Shown: positions 1 to 14,400 of the stretch, one piece after another
How the letters are laid out: every line of letters begins with the position of its first letter
Position numbering within the stretch: position 1 is the first letter of the stretch
NCBI GenBank assembly: GCA_036583965.1
Contig: JAZBQD010000335.1
Coordinates: 1 to 64,000 of the forward strand
Length of the DNA: 64,000 bases
Source: Prunella strophiata
Taxonomy: Eukaryota; Chordata; Aves; Passeriformes; Prunellidae
Reading direction: 5' to 3'
The notes under the pieces: model-generated
Seen by the model: only the letters and a program-made list of their open reading frames with translations
What the model was told of the DNA's origin: nothing
The model's database searches: none
Program-made: the position numbers and the translations under genes

Positions 1-2089
1 CCGTGGAGATCAGCCTCTGAAAAAGAGGGAATATTTGGCACGGCCTCTCCCGCGCACGCGCAAAGATTCCAGCACATTTTCCCCTTTCTTTAAATAGATG
101 GAAGAGCCCTGAAATAGGAGCTGGGTCGTGGGAAGGTCCTGGGAATACCGGGATGGAGCCAAGCTCAGCTGGGCTCCGGTGCCGACCTGAGCAGCACCAT
201 CCTGGCATTCCATGGATGAGGATCCCTCATGGAATTCCAGGTTTGGGCTGGAAAAGCTCATCCATGAGCAGAGCAGGGACAATTCCACTGGAATTGTTCC
301 AGACCTTGATGTCAAGATGGTCAGTGGTAACAACTGGGCTGATCCCAGTTCCCTCCCTGCATTCCCAGGATTTCTCCTGAAGCATCCCTCTGGTAGCAGC
401 AGATTCAGGAATTTAACCCTGGGAGTCTGGGGAGTCTTTTCCTGCTTGGCACAGCCATGGATCCACTGCCCATTCCAGGATTTTTCAGGTTAGGTGGGTT
501 TGGAATTCCTGAGGGAATGGCCGTGATCCAACAGAGAAATTAAAACCAGGAATCTGCTCCTTCACTTCCCTCCTAAATAAAAAAGCTGCCAAAAATCCCA
601 ATTAAAACTGTGGATTATTCCCAGACCTGCTCATGCAGAGCATTCCTGGGAAAGCCCTGACTGCTGGGATATCTTCTGGAATCTCCCATCCGAGTGAAGG
701 TTCAGGGAGCCACAGCCAACACTCCCAAACTGAAGCATTGTGGGAAAACAACTTCCCAAAAAAGCTGGGAGGGAGAAACCCCAAATGAATGCTGTTTCTA
801 GTTGGATTTATCCAGAATTCCATGATGGGGGGAATTTTTTTGGACTTGGAATAAGAGAGCTCAGCACAGAAGCAGTTCCCTGCTGCCAGCCCAGGACACG
901 GCTCTGCTGTTGGAAAAACATGGATCATGGTTTGTCCGCTCAGCTGATCCCACAATTTTCCAGCCAACTTCTTTCCACAACCTAACCTGGCCTTTTTTAT
1001 CCAACCAAGTTTTCCTGGACAAAATCTGGGAATTTTTAACTGAAGCTCCTCTGGATATTCCCAAACTGGGGAGAATCCCAAAATATTTCAATATAATTTA
1101 AATATTAAAAGTCATTCCAGGATAATCAAAGAATTGGTGGGAATGTTCTTTCTTAGGAGGATGTGTAGGATGTCCAATTAGGAATCCTGTCCCAGGGAAG
1201 AACTTTCTTGCTCAAAACCATAGAATATTCATGGAACATTTCCAAAAATGAAGCTAAAAACATTTTCCAGTAGCTTTATTTTGTTTGTTTGTTTTGTTTA
1301 AAAAAAAAATTTTAAAAAAAAAATTATCCCTGTTTCTGAGAGTTTCATGGATAGGAAAGCTCCCTCCCTACCACTTTTAGGAAAATCTCCATGTTCCAAG
1401 CTTATGTAGAAATATTTTGGGGAATTTTTGGTGCTGCTTTGATTTTTATTGAATATTCCACACTCCTTAAATTTTCTTGGATGTTCCCATTGAAAATCCA
1501 AGTCCTGTCTCTGAACTTTAAAAGGATTTTCTCTCCCAACCCCTTTTGGCTGAACACATCCCTGTTTTCCATAGGAATCCAATCCCAACGATCTCCTGGA
1601 GAGTGGAATTCCCAACAAAGGGAATATCCAATACGATTAATTAAAACCAATTTTAAAAATCGGGAATTGCTGAAAATGAAGGAATTGGTTAAAAAAATGT
1701 TAGCTCGGAGGTTAAAGAAGGAAAAGGGCGTGGAATGTGTGACGTCAGCGGCGGCAAATCCCAGGATTGGGATGAGGGACAATAGAGCCGGAGGCGGGGA
1801 CACCTGTGCGGGGAAAAGAATTGGAGGAACTCGGCTCCCTCTGGAGACATCACAAGGACACAGAGCCAGGGCTGGGAAGCTCTGGGAAGGCTCTTGGAAT
1901 GGGGGAGCGCCTGTAATATGAAATTTTGGGAATTTGGGCAATGTAGAGGAGCAGTAATTAGAAGGGATTTAATGGGAACAGAATTCCAAGCCAGGAAAAG
2001 GAATTGCTTGGTTTAGGTTTTCACATCCCTTCTCCTCTGCTCTGGGGAAGTCCCACCTGCAATTCTGCATCCAGGTCTGGCTCCCAGCA

Positions 2090-2540
2090 GAGGAAGGACA
2101 TGGAGCTGTTGGAGCAAATCCAGAGGAGGCACAGGGATAATGAGAGGGATGGAGCAGCTCTGCTGGAAGGAAAAACTGGGAGAATTGGAATTGCTCAGCC
2201 TGGCAAAGAGGAGCTTCAGGATGATCCAATTGTGGCATCCCAGGAGCTGAAGGAGCTGAGGAGGAAAACAGGGAGAGATTATTCCCAAGGGATGGAGTGA
2301 CAGGAGAAGGGGAATGGCTTCCCACTGCCAGGGAGCAGGCTTAGATGGAATATTGGGAATAAATCCTTCCCTCAGATAGTGGGGAGGCCCTGGCACAGAT
2401 TCCCAGAGAAGCTGTGGCTGCTCCATCCCTGAAAGTATCCAAGGCCAGCTTGGAGCACCCTGGGATAGTGGGAGGTGTCCCTGCCCATGGAATGAGATGA
2501 GGAACTAAGATCCCTTCCAACTGTAACCATTCCATTGATT
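2090..2540 (+). mobile_element. CR1 LINE fragment, 3' end
   Basis: This block carries the usual CR1 tail phrases in order: an ORF2-end derived stretch with 'ctgaaggagctgagg', then 'ccctggcacagattcccaga', 'agctgtggctgctccatccc', 'aaggccagcttggagcaccc' and the 'cccttccaac' terminus near 2515. The same phrases recur at 16.3, 33.1, 34.4 and 36.4 kb. It is 5'-truncated, as most CR1 copies are, and not coding-competent. Confidence 0.8.
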
Positions 2541-4117
2541 TTTTTTCATGGAGTGGCTGAATGCCCACCTAGATGGAAATGAAGAAAGGAAGGAGCAGTT
2601 CCCATCCCAAATATTCTGTTCCTTCCAGGCATCTCCCTTCTTTTCATGGAAGCACAGGAATCAGGTTCCGTGGACGTCCAGATTCCATGTTGGCATTTTT
2701 GATCCTCCCTCCCTTTATCCTGTCTGCATTTTTCCAGTGCTGGAGCAACTTCCAGGCTAAAGCTGGATGAGGGGGAATGTTCAAAACAACCTAGAGCAAA
2801 TCCAGAAATTCTGCATCTCTCCAGATAAAATCCAAGACAAAATTCCAGGAGCTCTGTGGAGGTCTCTGCCAGATGGGAGGGAGCTGCTCCAAGGAATTTG
2901 GTGGATGCCAAATCAGGACACGATCCCTGAGTTTTGTCCCATTTTTCCAGCCCTACTTTGTGTTTAAAACCAGGAATTCCATTTCTGTTTCCATTTGGAA
3001 GTGGTTGCTGTGATTCCAGGGAGGAGAAATCCCACTGGCTCCCAGCAGATCCATGCTTTGAAATTTCTTTGGGATAGAAATGGAGCACTCTTCCCAAGCT
3101 CTTTCCTCCTGGAAGTGGAAGGAGTGGAGCACAGCTGGAATATTAGGCTGGATAGCAGCTGGAAAAGTGGGAATCATGCCTCTGGAAGCTTTCCATCCAA
3201 GAAGGAAAAGCTCCTCAGATCCTGGGAATAGGACAATCACCCTGGGGAAAATCCTCACTCCAAGAGATGTTTTCCCTCTTCCTTTGTTATCTGGGGGATT
3301 TTTTTATTATACTTGAATTTTTCATGTGTTCAGAGTCTTGGAATTGCTGACTGGATTGTCCTGGGTGGTCCAGGGTGGGAATGTGGGGTGGAATAACCTC
3401 TCCTCCAGATGGAGCCAGTTTAGGAAAAAATAGGAATTCAATCAGAGGCTTCCATGGGGATGGGTTCCTCCTCCCACCAGGATATTCTCCAAGGAATATT
3501 TCTGACGGAGCTCTGGAATAGCAGGGGGGAAGGTGAAGGAGAGGACAGAGATCAAATCCCAACCCAAATTCCCTGCTTTTCATTCCAGCAGGAGATTTGG
3601 GGATATGAATGTTGGAATGCCACCAGGACACCTGGAGAACACACACACAAATAAACTATGGGATTTCTCCAAACAATCCAACCCATCCCCAAGGGCTGCA
3701 CTGGGATTTGGAGCTCAGACCAGAGCGGGGGAAATGCTGCAGCTCTGCAAAATTTCCTCTTATTCCCAAATTTCCTGGTCATCCAGGATGAGCCATCAGG
3801 GAATTTGGCAACTCCTTCTGTTCCTGAGGGAATTCCAACTCACCTCCCCAAGCAGGGATTGCCTAAGGAAAGGAAAATTGGGAAAATAGCTGCCCCAAAA
3901 TACAAAGAAAGTGGAGAATTCACAAAGGATGGGGAATTCCTGTGTGGTTTTTAGTGGGATTTGTGGGTCTGTTCCTTGTGGGAAGCTGGAGGCAAGAGGG
4001 AACATCCTTAGGATATTTGAGAGCTTTTTTTTTTGGCATAAATTGGGATTTTCCACTGGGCACTCCCACTTTTAGCTCATCCCGTTTGGTGGCAGGACCG
4101 GTTTTCCAGGTGGAATA

Positions 4118-4200
4118 ATTAAGGAATAAATAAAAATAAAAGATAAATTAAATAAAATAAAATAATTAATAAAATATTAATACTACTAATAATAATGAGT
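4118..4200. repeat. A/T-rich AATAAA-like low-complexity tract
   Basis: Repeated AATAAA/ATTAAT words with almost no G or C over about 80 bases. No flanking gene end explains these as a poly(A) signal, so I read it as low-complexity sequence. Confidence 0.7.
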
Positions 4201-4605
4201 TTATCCATAGGCAGATGCTGCCTGAATAAACATGGAATTACCACAGGAAGGAACCATTCCAGGGGATCCATGAGGAGTTGATTTCTTCTTTTTCCCCCCT
4301 TGGTCCCACACTTTTTTTCTCATTCAAAACAGGTTTTCCCTGCCCACAAGAGCTGTGGGGAACAGAATTCCCAATTTCCACCTAAAATCAGGATCAGGGG
4401 ATCCAAGGTGATCGCTGTATTCCCATGTGGTGCCAGAGGGAGAATCCGAAAGGAAGCAGTTTAAGACCCAGCCTTGTGATCCTGGAAATGGGGACAGGTG
4501 GGTCTGGAAAAGGCACTGGGATCTGGGATGGAGGATTTGGGAAATCCCATTTTTCTTTGGGTTGTTTAGGACATCCCACACATCGATCAAGGAAGGTGTA
4601 TCCAT

Positions 4606-4608
<3 letters not shown>

Positions 4609-4637
<29 letters not shown>
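4609..4637. repeat. Poly(T) run
   Basis: An uninterrupted T run of nearly 30 bases. It could be the tail of an antisense retroposed insert, but no parent sequence is recognisable beside it. Confidence 0.7.
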
Positions 4638-7600
4638 CCCCTGGAGCAGAGGCAGGGAAGTGCTGGGCTTCTCTCATTAAATATTGATTTTTTCCCCCTT
4701 TGGAGGCTGTTTGCTCATCCCACAGAATTCCCTGTCTGTTTTCCCTCTCCCTCCTGTTGGAATTCCCACATTTGTGGCACAATCCAGACTTCCAGTCCCT
4801 TCCCAAATTCCCGCAAGCAGCAAAAACCAAGGATGGGGTTAAAGCGGGATGTGGGCTCGCTCCGGCTGCTCCAGCTCCACCTTGCGCTGAGCCAATCGGG
4901 ACTTGCTGCCATTCCTAAATGTCATTCCCGGCCGGAGGGGCTGGGAGGGCCGGGAATGACTCAGCCCTGGCACAATCCCAGAGTTTCCAACACCCCCAGC
5001 TGGATTGTTCCCTGTTTTCCCATCTTCCTCCCGCTTTTTTAACGCTGTCCCAGCCCAGCTGCGCAGAATCGCTTTTCCCGCTGATGTGCCAAGTCCCGGG
5101 AAGGAGGTGGCTCTGGAATGTGAAGGAAAAGGCAGGGCTGGAAACACACCCGAGGCTCGGGAAGCGCCGGGTGTTGCCCGGCCAGGGCGGCAACAACTGG
5201 AAGGAAAAGCAGGGTGGGATTCTCCAAAGGGATGAGCGGCTCCTCCAGACCCTGCCCAGCTTTCCCGGGATCACGGCAGCAGCGTGGGATGGGCTCGGGG
5301 AGGGGGATAAAAGTGAAGACATTCCAAAAAAACAGGGATGTGGCTCCACAAAGGGGGAAATCCAACCTGAAGTGGAAGCAGGATAATTAATTATTTGTTT
5401 TCCAAAGGGCTTCAAAGTGAGAGGGGCTTTAAGGTCATTCCCAACCCAGTCCAGCCTGGGATTGTTGTTCTCCTGATCCCAATCTTTCCAGAACCCTCTC
5501 CCCCACAGATGATCCCGTTTGGAATGTGGGATCCCTTTGCTGGATCACATTGCAGAACAAATTCCATTAAAAAAAGGGAATTATAAATGTTGGCATCCAC
5601 TGGGAAATCCAGAGCCCTCCCACATCGGGATGTGGCCGCTCCAGCCCCTCTCCCCATCCAAGGGGAGATCCCAAAATTCAGAAGGGAGAGAAGACGAAAG
5701 TTCAACTATTCCTTAAAAAAGAAAAAAAAAAAGAAAAATTGGCAGGAAAATGGCTCGAAGCACATGAAAACATCGAGGTCATTCCCTTGCAGGAGCTGAT
5801 CCCAGCAAAACCCAGATTGCTCCCGCCAGCAGTGTCACCATTCCTGCTTCCCACACTGGGCTCTTTTCCAGGTTTTTCCTTCTATCTGCAAATCTTCCTC
5901 CTTGGAGAGGAGGAGGAAGAGGGACACACTCTGGCAGGGCCTTGGATTTGCCCCAGGAATGGGGTAGCCCTCATGATTCCAGGGACAGGAGGGGAATCCT
6001 GAGGAAAAAAACCATCTGTTTTCCTTTCTGCTGATGGAGTTTGTGGCTGGGAGGTGAGAAAAATGGAATATTCCCACTGGAATTTTATTGTTGGATTGAA
6101 AGATTATTCCAGCTTGCTTTCTTTCCCCATTGGATGCTGACTCTGAGTATTCTTTCTAACCAGGAATAGCGTGGGATTCTCAGTTCCATACTTCCCTCCC
6201 TTTTTCCCATTCCTTTGCAAACTCAGAAGGAATTTCTAGGATTCCATTACTTTTGGGATGTGCTTCCACAGGGAATGAGATGCTTTGGATTGGGAGCAAT
6301 TCCACAGGCAGGGAAGTGGGATTTGCTCATGTATCCATCTTTTTTCAAGGAGCTGCTCCAGGTTTTTCCAGGGAGCTCAGGATGTGTGGGGAGCCAGCTG
6401 GGAAGTGCTGCTGGAACTTTATTCCCATCAAATCCAGCTGAACCCAGGATCACCAGGGAATTACCCTTAAGGAACATTATTTCATAGAAACCTCATCCCC
6501 CATTCAAGTATAAACATAAAGCCAAGGGGAGCCAAAGATAAGTGGGAGCCCATTCCCACTTCTTGATGGATTTGTTTTCCAAGGCCCAGGGGGTTCAGCT
6601 GGAAGTCCCACTTAGAGTAGGAAAAACTGGGCCAGGCTTCATTCCCAACATCCTGGATCCAGGAAAGTTCTGTTTCCACTCCAAAATTTGCAATCCAAGT
6701 TCAGCACATGGATTGGAATAACCATTCCCTGGTTTTAGCTCCCATCCCATGGAATTCAAGCCTTGGATGCTGCTGTTTTCCCACTTGGGGGGTGGGATGA
6801 TGCAGATCCCAGTGCCAGGAATTCCTGGGCATTCCCTGCCCTGCAGAGCCAGGTTCAGCTCTGACCCACTTCCCAAATCCCTAAAAATCCCAGGATTCTT
6901 CTTTTCCATTTCCCTGTGTGTTCAGTTTAACAGGATTTAATTGGGAATAAAATTCCTGTTCCCACCTGGGCAAAAAGAAGGAAATATTCCCCTGGAATTG
7001 CTGATACTTTTGGTTTTACCTTGAAGATCCCAAGTTTCCAACCTCTTTGCATAAGGATAATTCCTTGGAAAACTGCCCCATCTCTGCCCTTGGAGCCCCA
7101 AGGCAATTAAAGCTAAAAAATGCTGTTGGCACATTCCAAAGTTGGAATTTTGGAGGAAAAACTGGCATGGGACTCGTGTGGCTCCTGGGACAGCTATCCC
7201 AGGCTGCCTCCTTCCCTTCCAGATCCTTGGGAGAATCCAGGAACAAGGAATTTCAGTGGTTTTAACCCAAATCCTACAAGGTGCTTCCCTAAATCCCAAG
7301 CTGGGATCCCTGTTCCATATCCAAGGCTGAGCCTCAGAGCCCACCAGGATGTCTGATCCTGGAATTCCCATGGGAGAATCCCTGTGGCAGGATCAGAAGT
7401 ATCCCACCTCCTTCTGGGAGCTGCTGGAATGACAGAATTCCCAAAGAATTCCCATTTCACCCTCTTCAAGCACAGGCAAGTGTGACCTCGCTTCCCACAG
7501 TTTGTGTGGAATAGATGGATTGAAAATTCATGGCAAACAGGAGGGAAGAAAAGCCCTCTGCTGTTCCCAGCTATTGGTGCACCAATTCCATAATTTGGAT

Positions 7601-10600
7601 TGGGAAAAACACCAAAATTCCTTTTTTCAAGGAAAAGATTCCCAGTCCTGAGCAAAGCCTGGGATTTCCAGAGCAATTCTGAGCTGCTTTTCCTTTTTTG
7701 TGTTGCTCCAAGTTTTCTTCCTTTGGTTTTGTCCAGCTTAACTCTTTTCCCTCTTCCCCCTCCTATTTATCCAAGGAAATGGGGCTGCTTGGGAATTCAA
7801 TGGGAGGAAGGCAGGAGCTGCTGGCTCTGCATCCGGGAGCTGCCGGGGGATCCGGAGGTGCTTCCCTACTTTTTAATGAGATTGAGGAATAATCTCCTAT
7901 CAACTCCACTGGAAAACTGATGGAGGGCTTGGGAAAATGGGATCCCAAAAGCTGGAGCAGGGCAAACCAACTGTTAGGGAATTGGGAAGTTTGGGGAAGG
8001 GGGAAAACAAAACAAGCTCTACAATTCCTGGGAGAAGTCAAACAAGGTTTTAATTCCTTGCTTGGGCTCTGGGAAGAAGCAAATCCATCCTGCCCTTTTT
8101 GCAGCATTGCTGGGACCTCAGGTTTTCCTGGAATGGGATGGCCTTTGCTCCTTTCTGGTGATTTACATGGGAATCAATCCCCACTCCTGACGCCAGGATA
8201 TTTGGAGTTGCCAAGCTGGGAAGTTGGGAAGTGGCTGGGATTCAATCCCAAATAGGTTCCCAGTCCCTCTGGTGTTGGGACAGGGCTCAGTGGCCCAGGG
8301 AAATGTCCCCAGATCTTCCCAGAATCTCAGAATCCCAGACTGGATTCCGGCCAGAGGTCACCACCGATGGAGCAGGACCTAAAGCTCCCTTTGGATTCGC
8401 TCCATTATAACAGAGGTTGGATTTACAGAATTTAGGGATCAAATCCCTGCCTTAAACCGGGTTCTAAACCCCATCCCAAGCTTTTCTTGGAGCTTCTTTG
8501 GGAAGCCAGGGCGTCACTCCATGGCCAAGGCAAGAGCTCCCAGCCCACGGTGGAGTGGGACACAGATCCTGGCAGGATTTGTCCGGAAAACTCGGCGCTC
8601 CCAGTACAATGCCCGATTTCCTGCTGGGAGGGTCCCAGCAAGGCAGGAAAACATCAGCACTTTTCCAGAGGCTCTGAGCTCTGCTTCCCTGCTCCTGGCT
8701 GCCTTCAGAGCAGAGAGGATCAATCCTATGATTTTTGCTGGAATTGTGCTGCTGTCAATCCTCACCTTGGATCCAGTCCCATGGATGCGCCAGAGCTTCT
8801 CATAACCTTGGGGATGAGAGCTCCGTAAATAAAACTTGGGATTGTTAGGAATGTGGGCAATAAAGATAAGGGCTGGGAAGGCTGGGCAGAGTTTTCTGGC
8901 TGGAGAACGTGTCCCAGGGCTGCTCTTTTCCCTCCTTATCGCAGCTCCACAGGAGGTGGGTGCTACTGCCAAGGGATGTGCTGGAGCTGGGACTGCCTCA
9001 GCTGGAATTTCCCTGCCTCAGCAAGGAAACAAAGGGAAAACGAAGTGAAAATTCCCTGGGCTGCTGGGCAGGGAATCACAGCCAGAGGAAAATCTTCCCT
9101 TGATTCCACACCCAGCTCCAAGGTGTTTCTTTTTCACCCTGAAAACAGGGAAGAAAGTGCTTCCTTAGAGGTTTAAAAGGAGTTTTCCCTCTTTTCCAGC
9201 ATTATTTATTGGTGTGTCCACAGGATCCTCCTCCATGCCACAGCTGTGGGAATACAATGCTGGATTTGCCTATGGAAAGGGAATGGATGGAGCAAAGGGA
9301 ATTCTGGGGCTTTGGTGCAGTGCTGGGAAAATGGAAACAGCCACCAAAACCATGGATTAGGATCCATTCTCCAGCTCCTGAGACGGGATTTCACTGGTTA
9401 ATTACAGTCACATTCCCATGTTGGAAAGGAATTAGGGATCGTGTTCCAGGTGCTCCCTGCCCTGCTGTAATTCCAAGGGTTTTACCTTTCCCGGGAGCCA
9501 GCCCAGCTCGCCGGGTTATCTATGGCTGCTTCCGGACCTCCCCATGGAATTTGGTGAAGGCCAGCATGGAAATGGGAAGAGCCCTGCGGATAAGCATCTG
9601 GATCCTGCCATTGTTATCCTGAAAGGAGCGGCGGGAGAAAGGTGGGGAGGAACCAGGGATGCTCTGAGCCGGGCTGATGTTTCCAAAGGGATAAAATCCT
9701 TGTATTCTTGTCCCTCCCGGCCACCTGCAGGTCTGATCCCAGCTGGAGGCAGCTTTTCACTGACCTCATTGGGTAAACATTCCCTCCTCCCTGGTTTTGC
9801 AGGGAATGAGACACTGGATGCACAAGACTGAAGGAAAAATCCATGGCAAAAAAAACCAGGAGCCTGTTCCTAAAGGCTGAGCCCATTCCCAAATCCTCCT
9901 GGGATTTTCTGAGGACTCCAACTGAAATCCAAGCTGGATACCTTCAGCTCCAGGAGGTCTGGAGGTCCAATTCCTCTTTTTCCCAAGGAATGTGCTGTGC
10001 CAAGGCCAAGCTTCCCATAAATTCATCCTGCTGGAGCCGACTCACCCCAGGTTTGGTGTGGTTTTCCCAAAATTCCCTGGAAAAGCTGGAAAAGCCTTAT
10101 CAGGCAGCTATTGGGATACCCCAACAGGGCAGCCGGAGCTGGATAGAGTCAGTATTATCCCTAGGGAAGTGGGAAGCATAAACTGGAAGTGGGGCAACTT
10201 GGAAAATAATGGGAATGTCATTCTCATCCTGCAAAGAAGCAGAGGGAAAAGAGATGGGATGGATTTGATCCCAATTAAATGACATTGGTTGGTTTATTGC
10301 TGACACTGCCACAGCATCCATGGCTCCTCTTCCCAATGTGTTCCTCTTCCCAATCTCATATTCCCCTGGATGTGAGAATTCCCAGCAGCTAACCAGGATT
10401 GTTCCCTTTGAGCAACACCTTGGCTGGATTGGAACCAGGCACCATCTCCAGGAGTTTTAACAGGAAGAGATGGAAAAGTGGCATCCCCTGGCTCAGCCCA
10501 TGATTTTAAGAATGTGCAGTGGTAGCACCGCCTTTCCTCAGAGCTTTTCCCTGCCTGATTTCCCAATCTTTATTTCCAAATCCGTAGCATTCCAGACTGA

Positions 10601-13591
10601 TCTCCTGTGGAATTCAGGCTATAAATTTCCCTGTCAGTTCTGGCTCCAGCGGGAATGCTGATGTTGAAACACTCCCACCTGGATTTCACAAGCCGTTCCC
10701 TAAAGGTGGAGAATCCACCCTATTCTGGGGTAATCCATCCAGGATCAAACAGCCACAGCTCCAGGGATGAGGAGTGAGTGGTTTCTTTTGGTGGGATCCA
10801 TCTTCCCCTCTGGAATTGCTCTCCAGGTATTCCAGCTGTTTCCTGGGGATAGCAGTTACTTGTTCTTCCCAATTCTGTGGGATTTTAGGGATTGTACTTC
10901 TTGCTTCATTCCCTCCTCCTCTGGAGGTCTCGGTGCCAAACTGGGGAGCTCAAAACCCCTGTGGGAATAGCCTGGAATGCACCCAGAGCTGCTGGAAAAA
11001 TTCCCAAGTTGTTGTCCCAGCTCTGTTGCCATGGTAAGCAGCTCTTGGATTCCATGAGCACAGTGGGGTGGGGTCATTCCCAGTTTTCCTGCTTGCTCCA
11101 ACTGGGATCCCATCAAGAACAGGACTCCTTACCATGAGCTCCACATCCTCATCCTGCTTTTCCAAAAGGAACTGTTCCAGCTTCTGCTGCTGGACACAGC
11201 AGGATCTGGCAGTCATTCCCTGCTTGGAATGCCCTGGGATGACCAGAGCAGTTTCTTGGGAAAAGGGGATTAGAGGGAACAGCCTCTTTCCATCAGAGCA
11301 AACTCTGGCTCCTGCCAACATTTCACTGGGAACAGCTTGAAAGGACTGGATAACCTCAGGGAACACAGATCCCCAGAAGGGATCAGCCTGCTCCGTCACG
11401 GCGCGTGCAATCCGCCGTCATTCCCGCCTGGATGCGACCTTGGGATTACTCAGGGGTGAGGTGATGAATTCATTTGTGTCCCAGATGTGAACCCCTGGGA
11501 TGGGATGTGTCAGCAGAAGAGTTCCCAAGCAGTGCTATCCAGCTGGGATGAACTTTAGTTTTCCAAAGCCTGGATAAGGAGGGTTTATCCTGGATCACGT
11601 GGAGCTGCCAGGCTCAGAATGAGCAGACCCTGTGGAAGGAGCAAGGTGTGAAGGTCCTCTTGGAATTCTCTTCCCAGCAAAATAACCAAAGTGGCTTTTC
11701 CACCTTTATTGGGAATGTTGAGAAGAAGGGAGAGGTGCCAAGGCACCCTCCTGTGCTTCATTCCCAACCACTCCATGCTGGGGGCAGCTCCCACACTTTG
11801 CTGGTGTGGAATTCTGGAATTCTGAGCTTCTACTTCCTTCCCATGCACTCCTGTTTTCCAGAGGAACAAAATTCCTACCTGATCCTTGCAGCTCAGCACT
11901 GACACCAGTGACCTTATCCCAGCTCTGGGAAAAGGCAGGAAAGCTTGGATGTTGGCATTCCAGTTGGGAATTCTGGGCCTATAAACGGCTCCCAGCTCCA
12001 GGTGCATGCCCTGAATTCCCAACTTTTGGTCCGGAGAGGAAAGTGCTTGTGGAGTCACACGGATTCACTTCTAAATTTTTCCACAGCCTATTCCCTTGGG
12101 AATTTGGAAATGTGCATCCACAGCATCTCCTGGAGAGCATGGATCCTTGGACCCAGATCCATGGACCTAAAAATGACATTTAAGGAATTTGGGATCTTTT
12201 TTTCCTTCCTTTTGGCTTCCTTCCCTTGTCTCTCCCACATTTTTCCCTGACACTTTCAGGCTCCAACCTGTCTTCCTATTTTTAGTTTTTCCATGTCCTC
12301 ACACGCCTGGGAGTAGGTAGGCATTAAAAACACAGATCCATCATATTTTGGGATAATCTTCCAGCTACCAATGCAAGCCTTGGCTTGGCAACCCCACTGC
12401 AGCCACCCCTGTGCTCCCAACAGGTTCTTGGGATTACCTGGAGCCAACTCTCCAGCTGTTGAAAAACCTCCCTGCTCCATGGATTCCTCTGAGCCATAAA
12501 AACTGATCTATAAAATCACCAGCCTTTGGAATGTTGGTGGGTACCCCGTATCTGATGCTGTGATTTCTGTATGGAAAAATAAAGGTATTTTAGATGGAAT
12601 TAGGTGCTGCATTATGTCCAGCTCCCAGGTTTTTGTTTGTTATGATTCCCTATGGAATGTGTTTTCCCTGAGAAGGTCTCAGAGGTTGGATCCATCCCTT
12701 TTGGTGCTGGAGTTTGCCTTGCCTGTGAGTATCCCAGAAAATTCCTCTGCTCTTGGAGCTTTCTCCGTGCTTGCAGCAACATTTTCCAATTTCCCTGCAA
12801 TCCTGGTTTATAAGGGATAATGAATCCAGATGGGAAAAATTGGAGTGGGACATTCTGGGATTTGAAACTCCAGCTCCATCCAAAATGATACTTTTCCTTT
12901 ATCCACCTTGGCATTCCTACACCCCTGTAATTCTTGGCAATCATTAAATATCCCACAGTAAAAGCAGATGGTTTAACAAAGAGCTCATGGCCTGACCCAA
13001 AGTCATTCCTGCTGCTTTTCCAAAGGTTATCTGGCCATTCCCAACCCCACTGCTCCCTAGGAATATGATTTTTTTTAATCCCAGTTGGGAAAATATTCCT
13101 TTTAAAGATGAGTGGTTGGTTTGGGAACACTTCTGGAGATGGGTTTTTGTATATTTGAAGGTGGACATGGTTCCAAAAGCCATTCCTGAAATTAATTGGG
13201 ATAATTATTGGGATCATTATTAGGGATAAGCACAAAGCTAGAAAATTAGTGGTGGGAAAACTCAGCAAATCCTTCTCCTCCTCCTTCTCCAGAAATCCCT
13301 AATCCGCTCTTTTATCCTGAAGGCTGGCATGACCCCAAGCTCCATGTGGGCATTCAAGCCTCATTCTGCCGTTTTAAGCTTTTCTTGGAATTCCACACAG
13401 ATTTTCATTTCTGATGGCTCCAGGTTTGATCATCATTAATATCTGGGAGTGTGATTAATCCCGATGGAGCTGAGGTGTGATGTGGACACAGCTGGAGAAA
13501 GGCGCAGCTCTGCCCATTCCCACTTCCCAGGAGATCCGAGCATCTCTCCACCATTCCCAACATTTCCCTTTGTTTCCTTTCCTTTTCATGG

Positions 13592-13613
13592 TGGAATTAA
13601 TTAATTAATTAAT
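13592..13613. repeat. TTAA tetranucleotide microsatellite
   Basis: Five or so copies of TTAA in a row. A similar tract occurs at 52110-52134. Confidence 0.8.
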
Positions 13614-13909
13614 TCCCTTCAAAAGGCAAGGAGGGCAAGGAGGGTTTGGGGGATAAGCAAAACTCTGGGAAGAGTCCAAAAATAACCAATTTGGGAACTT
13701 CCAGGACAGAGCCTCCCTTCCCAGCTCCTTTTCTATGCCTAATGACCATGCTGAGAGCAAATGGTGATGGATCAAAAGGGATTAATTAGGATTTTAATGA
13801 TCTTGGACACTTGGCTTGGGATGAGTTCCATTGGCTTTGCAGGGATGGGGATGGATCTTGGCATAGACCTTCTCCAAGCAGGAGAGCTGAAAGGAGAAAA
13901 GATGGAATA

Positions 13910-14400
13910 AGATGAAGGCAGATGGGAATTTCTTAATGGAACGGGGTGTTAGCATTGGAATTGCTCAGGGAAGTTTGGAGTTCCTATCCCTGGAGCAGTT
14001 CCAGAATGGGATAAAAGCAGATAAATGGAATGGGTTGTCAGGCTTGGGAACTGCCCGGAAAGGTTTGGAGGCTCACTCCTGGAAGTGTCCTTCAATTAGA
14101 GATGAAGGACATGGGAATTTCTTCATGGAATGGGATGTTAGCATTGGAATTGCCCAGGGACACCCAGAATTCCCATTCCTGGAACAGGCCTGGATAGAAT
14201 AAGAGATGAAGGCAGATGGGAATTTCTTCGTGCAATGGGATGTTAAGGATTGGAACAGCACAGAAAGGTTTGGAATTCCCACCCCTGGAGGAATCCAAGG
14301 AACACCTGGACGTGGCACTGCTGGGCTGGGTGACAGGTTGGACTCGGCGATCCTGGAGGTCTTTTCCAGCCTCAGTTATTCCATAGGATTCTGTGGGACT
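13910..14400 (+). mobile_element. CR1-derived block with internal duplications
   Basis: Three related segments begin near 13910, 14098 and 14206, each reading roughly 'gatgaaggcagatgggaa' followed by 'tttctt' and 'gggatgtta'. The block ends with a CR1-type terminus, 'caggttggactcggcgatcc' then 'tggaggtcttttccagcctc', near 14335-14372. The segments are diverged and variable in length, so this is an old element that suffered local duplication or a set of nested inserts. Confidence 0.55.

Noticed and set aside
1391..1941. Overlapping frames of about 176-179 codons on opposite strands
   Set aside because: Mutually exclusive frames, low-complexity composition, no splice-consistent neighbours and no recognisable domain.
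5400..5590. Possible CR1 fragment ('aaggtcattcccaacccagt')
   Set aside because: Only one weak phrase matches a CR1 terminus; not enough to call.
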